In this document: positions 54,644 to 64,000 of the stretch, piece after piece
Position numbering within the stretch: position 1 is the stretch's first letter
How the letters are laid out: each line of letters starts with the position of its first letter
NCBI GenBank assembly: GCA_027574665.1
Contig: CM050658.1
Coordinates: 24,502,317-24,566,316 of the forward strand
Source: Rhynochetos jubatus
Lineage: Eukaryota > Chordata > Aves > Eurypygiformes > Rhynochetidae
DNA length: 64,000 nucleotides
Direction of reading: 5' to 3'
The notes under the pieces: generated by a model
The model's database searches: none
Seen by the model: the letters and a program-made list of their open reading frames with translations, nothing else
What the model was told of the DNA's origin: nothing
Made by a program: the position numbers and the translations under genes

Positions 54644-56413
54644 CAAAAACTAGTAGAAACAGCAATAATGTTTCCAATAAAGTGTTATTTCACAAAAAGC
54701 ACTTCAACATAAAGATACTACAGTAACCAATTTAGAGCCACTGTAACAAATCAGATTAGTTTCTCTTGGTACGACTATTATCTCTCAAACTACAATAAAT
54801 CATTGGTTGTTAATGGTTGGTTATTCACTTGGTTGCTTCACTAAATATATGCCCAGCCAGTAACAGGAGACATACTCTCAAGAGATGAGGCTTTGTGGAA
54901 AACCACACATTAACCTCAGTGTTCCAGCCTCAGCCAAAAACTACACATTAATGCTTCATTGCTTTTGAGACTTAAGCCTTGCGTTTTTTCTCTACTTCAA
55001 CCAAACCCCACTCTATATGTTCTGACAGTACAGACACCAGCTCTGAATTTTCAGACTACAGATAGCAGAATCTAGCAAGACACCTGATACACTATCCTCA
55101 GTAAGATCATGTCCTTACAAACAGCAACCTTGGCAAATGTTCACAGATGCAGCATTTCTAGAAAATGCCAAGAAAAGGCTTCTCCACTCTGCAGGATTGC
55201 TGTATGACGTTCAGTTACCTTTTCAAATTAAGATATAGAAACAGTGACTGAAAACCCTTCTTTCCAACCCTGACATTAAAAAAAAAAAAGGAAGAGGAAT
55301 CAACACATAAAGGCTTTTCAAACAAAATCAGAGAGACAGCAGGAAATGTCAACATCTATAGGAAACATGCAATCACCACTTCCACAACCAAAAAAATGAA
55401 GATTGGTAAAGTAAGGATGAAAAAAACTAGTTCACATATTACCTCCTCACTTTGGGCTGGAATACATTAGTACCATTAGTACCATTAACACTAAATAAAC
55501 CTAATCACTATTTCTGAAAAGCAGCATTATGGTGGAATCCCTGTAAGCAGCTTCTTAATCTTAAAGGTCTTTCTGAGAGACATCTTGTACATATGGGTAA
55601 GAATGTTTGAAGAGTACACAGCTATATCCCATCAGGACTCACCAGGCATGCAATAAAGAGCCAACCATTTTTGCTGTTGTCCAGAAGAGAGATAAAATCT
55701 GACTGTTGCTGTTATATCAGTCTTTTGCTCTCAACAGTTAGAGCTTAAGGCTGCTGGGAAATGCCCCAGGGGAATGGCAAGACACAAGAGTCAGGGCCAC
55801 GCAACCCATGCTGCCGGCTTCCCTTGAAGGCTCTTTGGTCTGAGGCTGCAGTGTCTCAGCTGCTGAAGCACTGTGATCATCTCTGCACGCTGAGAGAGTT
55901 GGACAGAATAGCATTTTGCTTAAAAACAGTTTATATGTTCTGTGCTATGCTATCTCTGCTCTCAAGTTCAAGGCTCCATTGGTGTCAGACACTTGTGTTA
56001 GTTTTCTAACTCAGCCTCCAGCCAGTAGCAATACCTCCAACAAAAATCAAATTCAGAAATGGAAGTGTAAATGCATAACCTGAGAGGCATCATGGCTCAT
56101 GAAGAGAAGGAGAGCCCTTCTGTCTTGTTTTTTATATAGGAAGCACTATCTGGAAAACACAAATCTTGATTTTTACAGGTATGTTCAAAACCCAGTGATT
56201 CAGCTCTTTTAAAAAACAACCCAACCAACCAGAAATCAATTCAGAAGCAATATGAGCACTTCAGAAAATAGATTTCCAAATTAAAGTGGTATTTGGTTGG
56301 GGTTTTTTTTCCTCCTCACATGTTCCTCTCTCTCAAAGTTTCCACTTTGCACAAATACATGGCAGGTGTTGAATGAAACCTGAAAATTTAGACAATAAGG
56401 CTCCTGATTTTGG

Positions 56414-56438
56414 GTGTGTGTGTGTGTGTGTGTGTGTG
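56414..56438. repeat. (GT)12 microsatellite
   Basis: Twelve uninterrupted GT units in WNK3 intron 1. Confidence 0.95.
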
Positions 56439-56499
56439 AAAGACAAGCAGTAGCTCGAGCTCTTAGCAGGCAGTTTCTTCTTCTGGAAGCCTCCTACAT

Positions 56500-56880
56500 A
56501 AGAACTTCCGAGGTCAATTGCAAGACATGTCAGATAATCTTGTTCATAAATTCAGCAACCTTCATCTTAAAACAATTGGAATTCTTGTCATGCCACTCCT
56601 AAAGCAAAGCTGTGCTAAAACCTTATTCCTCCTGTTTAGCTTACTCAAGGCCAGTTAAGACACATTGCTTCCCGAGCCAATTCCATCCTTCAGTAGAAGG
56701 AAGAGTGCCATGAAGGCTAAGTTTTCCCACCCTTTGCCTTTCTACACAGCTATTACATCCCCTCTTGGTTTGCCAGGCTAATTGTGCCAAAGTCTAGCCT
56801 TACTTTATAAGCAAGGTTCTCCATTCCCTTACTCAATACTCATGCAGATGGCCCTACATGACATGTTCTTCCTTCTTGAA
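56500..56880 (-). mobile_element. Possible ancient CR1 fragment
   Basis: Weak ordered resemblance to an older CR1 3' region in reverse: ttcataaattcagcaacc, then tgccaggctaa and ataagcaaggttctccattc. It lies just before a better-supported old CR1 at 57240-57740. Many substitutions; could be coincidence. Confidence 0.35.
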
Positions 56881-57239
56881 GACAGTGACTACAACTGTAA
56901 GGGTAGTCTGCACCCAGACAAGTCATTGCTTCTCTTAGGTGCTCAAATCCTCTGTACGGGAAATAGAAACAATTTTTGTTGGCTGAGCTATTATTAAAAG
57001 TTGCATCATAACCCTTGCACCATCTGAAACCAGTTTAACACATCTCTTAATGAAATAAATGCAGATTTATTTAAATTATAATTTGCCAACAGCTCAATTT
57101 AAAGATGACTTAGACTGTTCAGTCTAGGTTGGCTCCTTACCAAACTAAACCAAACTTACATAAAACATGTGCTGATTGAAATGACAGTGCTCACAGGACT
57201 CATCAAGTCAATAAAAATGCAAATCTTGTAACCCTGAAT

Positions 57240-57740
57240 ACATAACCAATGCCATAGCATAGAATAGAAGAATTGTAGCAAATGGGACACCTGGAAATAT
57301 CACTTGTCTACTCCCTTGCTCCAAGACAGGAGCAATGATTTCTAAATTATTCCCTAATAGACCTGTACACCAGTGCCAGTGAACCTCCCTAGGGAATATT
57401 TGCCAATGCTTAACAAGTCTTAGTTGGAAAGTTGTCACTTTTGTCCAACCTACATCTCCTTAGTTTCAATTTAAGCCCATTAATTACTTGTCTCTATATT
57501 GTGGTCACGAAGAATCATTTATTCAACTCCTTTTAAGTAGGCTCTGGGGTTTCTTCAGATACTGAAGATCAAGCAATTTGAAGAAAGGTATCTTTAGCTC
57601 AGCCACCTCCTCCCCAGACTGGACAAACCATGTACTCTAGATCTCTGCTTGCTGTTGTAACCACATGCTGGATTCTGACTGACTAGTCCACATCTTTCTT
57701 GAAGTGAGATGCATGAGGTGGTTTGCACCAGATAGCATGC
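57240..57740 (-). mobile_element. Ancient CR1 LINE fragment
   Basis: Ordered phrases of an old CR1 subfamily occur in reverse orientation: a degenerate agcatagaatagaag tail, gtccaacctacatctcc, caatttaagcccatta, cctccccagactggacaaac and gtccacatctttcttgaag. It is strongly mutated and 5'-truncated, sense to WNK3 in intron 1. Confidence 0.65.
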
Positions 57741-60700
57741 TGTTAGTTATCCAAGGGAATTGTTCCCCAGTCTCAGTATACAAAATATTGGACATCAGCT
57801 GAAAGCAGATTTCACAGCTCACAACCCTCCTGCTGATTCATATCCCCGCTTTTGGGAAGAGGGCTTTTGGTAGGTGTTTCACAGATTCTAACTTATGTTA
57901 AATCTGAAAAGCAGGTAGCATTTTGATGGTCAGCAGCCAGTTGAGGTTAATATGACTGTTCAAACTTTGGGCTCTTGATTTGGTTTACCTGTGGGATCTG
58001 GAACACAATACTGCTCTAATCAATTTTCTGGAAAACCTTTCAGGTATCTTGGTGCACTCACGCTGCCTTAGAACCACAAGACAAGGCATTCCCATTAGAG
58101 GAAAAAATCCAGAAAAGCCTATAGGCACTGTAGTACTTGGGATATTAACCTTTAAACAGAAACAGTTTTGCAGAAAGGTTTGAAGAGGCTCATATATCCA
58201 AATTAGATGCCCTCCTAAACCCACATCTCAGAGGACTGTGCTGCTCATTCCCCTCAGGGCATCCTCTGTTCCTAGTAACCGTGTTCAAAACCATACCACC
58301 TTGGCAAGCCTTCCACCAGCACTGCTGCTTTATAGGTCAGTGTGTGCTTTCCTTTCCCACCACGGCAAGGCAGGTGACAAGTCAGACAGGAAAGGTGTTG
58401 CTCAGAAAAACAGCAGCACACATTCTGTGTCACACCACAAAGACAGAGAAGACAGCTCAGAGCTTTTCCATGGTTCACTGCAACTGTAACATGTACACAA
58501 GAAGAAAGAGTAATTCAGGCAAAACGTCACCCCAGCTCACATTGAAGAATCAAGCCAGCTTCAGCTCAGGTGAAGGAGCAAGGACAAGGATTTAGACAAT
58601 CCCAGGAGAGAGGGGACAGGAAGGCATCGCTTGCTTTGACTGCACACAGCCCACAGCTCCCAGCCCCTGGGTTACTCCCTCTTCAGAACCACTCATCCCC
58701 ATTTATCCATCTCTTCATTCCTCTCCTGAGGACTGAGTACCTAAGTCACCCCTCTTGCATGTGTCCACTCATACAGTTTATTCTCCCTTGGAAAACTCTT
58801 GGAGCACCTTCTCAATTTTCTGCAGCTCTGACATTACATTATTCCTCCCTTAATTCCCAGGAAAAATAACAAAACCACAAGCCAGATCAGTGCAATGTGA
58901 TTTCCAACAGTGGCCAAATTCAACGTGACACCAGCCACATGCATATCAGGTTCAAGACTACTGTACAGCCCGTAAGGTTAACCCTCCATAGGCGTACCAG
59001 CAGGGCAGAAAGCCCTTGGTGTGCCTGACAGCCAGAGGCAGTGTCTCTTACCTGGCTCACTCCGCTAAAGACCTTAATTAACTCTTTCCTGAACTGTATT
59101 TTCCCTCTACTCTGACTAAAGAGAAGTGAGTATTATGCAAATATTTAGGGATCAAACAAAGTCTGGAATCATCACATTCCCCTTGCTTTGTGTGTTGGTG
59201 TTAAACATCAAGCCTGCCCTTCCTAACCAGCCACATTTTAGCTGTCCTACAATTTGCAAGCAGACAGCAGTATTTGCTGTCCTTTATATTCACATTATAT
59301 AACTGTGCCTCTGCATGTGGACAAACAGCAGTATCAGCTTTAACTACACTTTCCTGTGTATGTACACATCAGCATAAGGAACCCACCCTTGTGAATCATC
59401 GTCTTGCCTTAATACACGTGCAACCATGCTTTCAAAGCCTGCCCACCAAGAGAAACAGCCTCTGCAGAAACCACCCTGGAGGGGGAAGAAGCCATCCTAA
59501 TGGCAGTCTAACCTGAAGCTGTATTTTCACAGAGGCTGTTAGCCTACCTTGTTTCCACACAGCTCAAACTGATCTGTTTACCTGTGCAGCAGAAGAGAAA
59601 AAGGAGAGCAGGGCCCACAGGGTGACCAGGAGCCACATGGCCGCCAACAACAACCAAGAATCCAGTCAGATGTCTCCAACCACCACCCACTGATCCCATC
59701 CTTGAAATACACACACGGATGTTGCTAGACCAGCAGACTGCATAGCAGGTAACCCAACTAACTCTTGCTTTCTTGCACTGCTTCATGCATTTCCATACTC
59801 CATCTCCCAGGGCATGCTGCCCCATGTACAGAGGTTGGTCCAAAGAGATGACACCACACTGCCTGACCAACCTGCCCTACACACTCTGCAACCATGCAGG
59901 AGGTGCAGAGCCATCTGGGGGAAGTCTCAGCTTCTGCTGTCAAAGCTCTATTTATGATGATAAAAACATACCTGAATAAATTCCTCTGAAGTCAATCTCT
60001 TTTGATCTGCAACAGCTGAGAAACATTGTTCTTTTAGCATAGAAGAATCTACTCTCTTCATATTTTTTACTCCATAGGAAGGTTTTCCATTAACTGTAGC
60101 GTATCATACAGCACAGCCAAGTATTATGTGCCTTGCTTTCTCTATAATAAAAGTTAGATTTGAGACATAATTTATTTAAATTTATTTAAGTTGTGTGAAG
60201 TGAGGAAAGGATTTGCTCACTCAATTAAATTTGAAGGCTCTTGAGAAAGATTCAGGAATATTTAATTCTAAAAAAAGAGGAGAAAAACAAATGCAGAGAT
60301 TACATGTGATCTCAAAAAAAAAAGAATATAGAAGGGCATGCAGTTAAATCAGAACAAAAAAAAATTCAATTCAAATAACTCAGAGTTTAGCTAGCTTGAA
60401 ATATGACTTGGAAGAAGTTATAGGAATAGGTCTTTTTAGAATTCAGGTAATGTAAATATTTTCTGTGACATTAAATTGGGATCCCTGTACAACAGGGATA
60501 CCCATCTGAATAAATAACTACCCAGAAATAAACTGGTGAAGCACAACTAGTTATCTTGGGTAAGCCAGGACAGCCTCTCATTCTTTACTAGAAACCTAAA
60601 GATAAGAAAAAAGCCACATTTAAAGGAAGCCACCACAGGCCCGTACATATTAGTTCAGAGGACGTCCAGTTAGACTGAGAAAAGGATGTAACTAATAATT

Positions 60701-63700
60701 TCCTTATTATGGCTTTTATATGTTGGCTGCTGTTCCAAGGATTAAACACCACGTCTGTTTGGTTGGACTTCAAATTAAAAGGTCTGTGATGACCTTTCAT
60801 TTCCAATGGGGTGTTTTGCTGGGGTCTTAAGTCTATTAACTACATTATGGCCTCCAGAACATTACTCTGAATAAAAATGGTTTCAACGACGGAGACAAAA
60901 ATAGGATAGGAAATAAATATGTCAACAGAGGTTTGGCCTACAAATTCAACTCACAAACCTCCCAGATTTCCAGCCTACAGATAACCAGGGGAAGCCCTTG
61001 GTCCTGCTGTGACAGACCTGAAGCCCTCCTCGGATCCAGGGCGCAGCTGCGTAGGCACGCTCCTGACACAGCCACGGCTGCCAGGGCTGCTTGTGGCACC
61101 AGCAGGTCAGACAGTGCAGTAAACAAAAAGCAACAAACACCAAGTCCATGCACCATAATATGTTTCACATGGAGGTGAGGTTTTACAACTTACCTAACAC
61201 ATATAACCAAATTTTCTAAAAGCCTCACAGGGTCAGCCTTTAATAGGATTTAATATTTCCATCTTCCAGCCATGGAGGCTGCCATGGGAAAAGACAAGTT
61301 GCAATCTATAGCTTCTGAACAGAACTGGGACACACATGTATAAGAAATAAAAAGCCCCTTACCTATCGAACTTGGTGGGGTTTTTTCCTCGTAACTCTAG
61401 GGTAATTTCTTAATTGTGTTTAAATTCATGTACTCTTTTCCCAGAGTGGGAGAAATTCAAGTGAGAATCTGGGAATTTTCTCTCTGAAAACTGGGACAAG
61501 GCTGGCTAAAGAAGTTTCTCATCACACCCCTTTCTCCCAAGACATTTCCATGGGAAGAAAGTACTAATTCCCACTAATAATATACATGTAAAAGGTATGT
61601 CATTAAAAGAGCATTTCAAGTGTTAGCTGCCAGCACGCATTACAGGCTGCTAGCTACTGAGAGACAACATGCATTCCCTGCCTAGGAAAGCAGCACGTGC
61701 CAGACCAGCCCTTTCCACTCTTTCCCCCAGCTATCACATTATATAAATAATGAGAAATATGCAGGTTTTAATCAGGTTAATTGAATGAGCAGAAAGAGGT
61801 AATCCATGGTATTTCTCTGCCACAGTGCAAAGAAATAGTGGGTAGCTCTAATTTGAGAATTAATTACTATCAGCACATTATGCTGAGCCTTTTATTCTGA
61901 CTAAAGCTTAGTCTTCACCAAACTCTAAATGACAAAGTTCTCAAAATCTAAAAGACTAAAAATGTACAAGTGGGAGCTTCAAGAGGTTCCAAGTAGCTGT
62001 AGTTAAATTCTAGATATCCCAAAAAAGGTTGCTCAGAAGTATTCAAAGAAATTCTTGCAGGAGGAGGCTGGATTAATCTTGACAGCAGATTCACCCAATT
62101 TCCAAAGTACTCAATGGTTTGAATATTGTAAGTAAATAATAATAGAACATCAAAAAAACTAGATATAGATTATCATCCCATACAAGAACACCAGAGCATT
62201 TTTAAGATCAAAGAAAAAACTTATGATTCCAAGTTTTATGATTGGATTCTTATGATTCTTCTTATGAGAAGTTTTCAAAATTAGAAATTCTAAGAACAAT
62301 TTACTCACTGCAATGAAACAAGAGTTTTTGCAGCTCCAGGGAAGGTTATGCTATTTCAAAGACTGAATTTCTCAGCTTTCTAGCATCTTATCGCATGGAA
62401 GCATGTGATCAGCATCACCTTATACACAGCATTCAAGAGAAAGCTGACCTACCGGTTGCAGAGTAAAGGAACACTTGAAATATTTGTAAAAGCAAGGCTT
62501 AGGTAGAACCCTACCTAAAGAGTTTACAATCCCCCTAAATCACCTGTATGCACCACTACAATTAAGAGTGCCACATACTGCAATTTAATTTTACAAAAAC
62601 ACACTTCAAAGGGTCTTTTACCGAAAAATAATACCCATTGCAACAATCTTATTGAATAGTTGCTAAGTTTAGGAAAACAACTGACCATTTTAGGTTCTTG
62701 TATTTACCTCACCTGTACACACATTTTATCCTCTTTATTGTGATTACTATTGCAGGGTGGTTGTTTTTTAAAAAGTAACTCACATCCATCGTATGGATAT
62801 GCAGTAAGACCAAGCAAACAGTACACACTTGCCATGAATAGGAAAGTAAACAGCAACTCAACAGGTGAGAGCAAAGTAATCTAAATCAAACCACACCACC
62901 ACTATTACTTAATGAATTCTCCACTCGGCTTGCAGTATTGTTTCCAGATACATCACGTCAGCTATTTAACAAGGCTTAATACTACAAAATGAACCCAGAT
63001 AGCAAGTATAATATTCCTTAAAACCGCTTCTTAAAGAAAGGGAGAATTACTGGATTTTTCTCTGAAAAGCAATGGAAGCATTTGAGCATCTATTTTCACC
63101 TCCACATCTAGGGTTAAGGAGACCTTAATCAACGGAACCACTAACTCTCTATGTTGTAAGAATACATAAGTTTATAAATATGCTGATTTTGCATTGTGCT
63201 TTCCTTTGTGTAGATTACAGGTCTGGTACAGACTCGCATACTACCACTACTGTATACCCTGTATAGTTGGGTTTTTATTGCTCTTCAATTAAAAAGTAAT
63301 TGTTTGTTCACTTTAATCCTGCAATAGAAATAGCACTCTCAAGACCTGCTATCATCACACCACTATCGGTGCATGGAATTGTTTGAAAACCAGTAAGTTT
63401 GCATGCTAGTTTTGGGCAGACCTAAGAATAAAAAATGCTGATCTGGGAATGTTATTACATTTAAAATAGATGGCATGCTTAAAGCAGACTAATTATAATG
63501 CATATGGAAACAAATGCATAAGCCTTGGCACAGAGATTTAAAAACTTGGGTACGCAAGCACCTGAGAAGTAGTATGGAGCATTTTATTCCTTTCCTTTTT
63601 CCCCTTAAACTGAGCTCATTAAAACAGGTAAAAAGGCTTTCATAAGCCATTATTCCTCTCACTGCCTTAGGTCTATAAGGGTAATTAACGTTTCAGTATG

Positions 63701-64000
63701 TTTAAGATCTTCTAGTTAAATCAGTCCTTCCATTTATCCATTCACACAATTAAACATCCTGCTTTGTCACAGATTATAGTTCATTCTGACCCTTAAATAT
63801 GTATCCTCATAGAAACAGGCAAAACTGTACTGCGTTGATGGAAAAACTGAACATGTTCAGAACTGATGCAATGATGAGAAGGGGAGGTTTTTACTTAATT
63901 CATCCAAGCTGGAAATTACACTAAAACAAGACCTGAAGCACCCCGCCATGTCCTCCATACAGACTGTGTGATCAGTCAGCACTACTATACAGTACTACCA

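Larger units (their letters stand above)
39434..64000 (-). other. WNK3 intron 1 (partial, over 24.5 kb)
   Basis: This is non-coding sequence upstream (in transcript sense) of exon 2. I looked for the WNK exon 1 end, which should encode the Gly-rich loop and a VAWCELQ-like end before a donor, and did not find it. The stretch holds CR1 fragments (42520-42653, 47255-47345, 50409-50775, 57240-57740 and probably 56500-56880), a GT microsatellite (56414-56438), poly-A tracts (41152-41171, 54627-54643), a 22-nt tandem duplication (44861-44904) and inverted repeats (48537-48578, 53196-53255). The many open frames of 60-110 codons have no recognisable domain and are expected by chance in this AT-rich sequence. 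No other gene was recognised. Confidence 0.8.

Noticed and set aside
59544-59870. 108-codon minus-strand open frame in intron 1
   Set aside because: No recognisable domain and Cys/Trp-rich composition; at this length it is expected by chance in 24 kb read in six frames. No splice context joins it to WNK3.
60933-61178. Possible WNK3 exon 1 or a promoter island near 61000
   Set aside because: Locally GC-richer, but no Gly-rich loop, VAWCELQ-like end or phase-0 donor was found, and CpG density is low.
61180-61245. Minus-strand gtgttag|gtaagt donor-like site as an alternative 5' exon
   Set aside because: A single good donor without an acceptor, reading frame or promoter evidence; such sites are common by chance.

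Overview
This is vertebrate nuclear DNA, almost certainly from a bird. It is AT-rich and intron-dominated, and it carries several copies of the avian-type CR1 LINE. No bacterial, plasmid or phage-like gene organisation is seen. The window lies inside one large gene on the minus strand, which I identify as WNK3 (with-no-lysine kinase 3). Transcription runs from high to low coordinates.

Layout, in transcript order: 39434-64000 is intron 1 (exon 1, with the start codon, the glycine-rich loop and the unusual WNK catalytic lysine, was not found and should lie beyond 64000). Exons 2-6 (39433 down to 21954) encode most of the kinase domain and the start of the OSR1_C-like/PF1 domain. Exon 7 (19278-18990) finishes PF1 and encodes an acidic ESEEPEADQH motif of the KLHL3-CUL3 degron type. 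Exons 8-12 (15905 down to 5206) encode a long Pro/Gln-rich linker. Eleven exons (173, 221, 158, 89, 220, 289, 197, 153, 192, 540 and 306 nt) join without any phase conflict into 2538 nt = 846 codons, which strongly supports the model. A possible exon 13 lies at 1462-1667. The remaining C-terminal exons should lie below position 1.

Introns carry CR1 fragments: the largest at 36241-37845, with a decayed reverse-transcriptase reading frame; others at 30852-31430, 50409-50775, about 42520-42653 and 47255-47345; and older ones near 545-775 and 57240-57740. There are also short microsatellites and several inverted repeats.

The items most worth a second look are: (1) a 637-nt open region in intron 8 (14436-15072), in the intron where WNK1 carries its HSN2 cassette exon, open over its whole length only if one +1 frame shift is allowed; (2) a near-perfect 55-nt hairpin in intron 10 (8914-8968); (3) a 17-bp perfect inverted repeat in intron 1 (48537-48578); (4) the canonical-looking KLHL3 degron; (5) tandem NAGNAG acceptors at exons 10 and 12. 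I did not see a convincing wholly new biological system. The identification rests on reading the sequence against remembered features of the WNK family, not on a database search.
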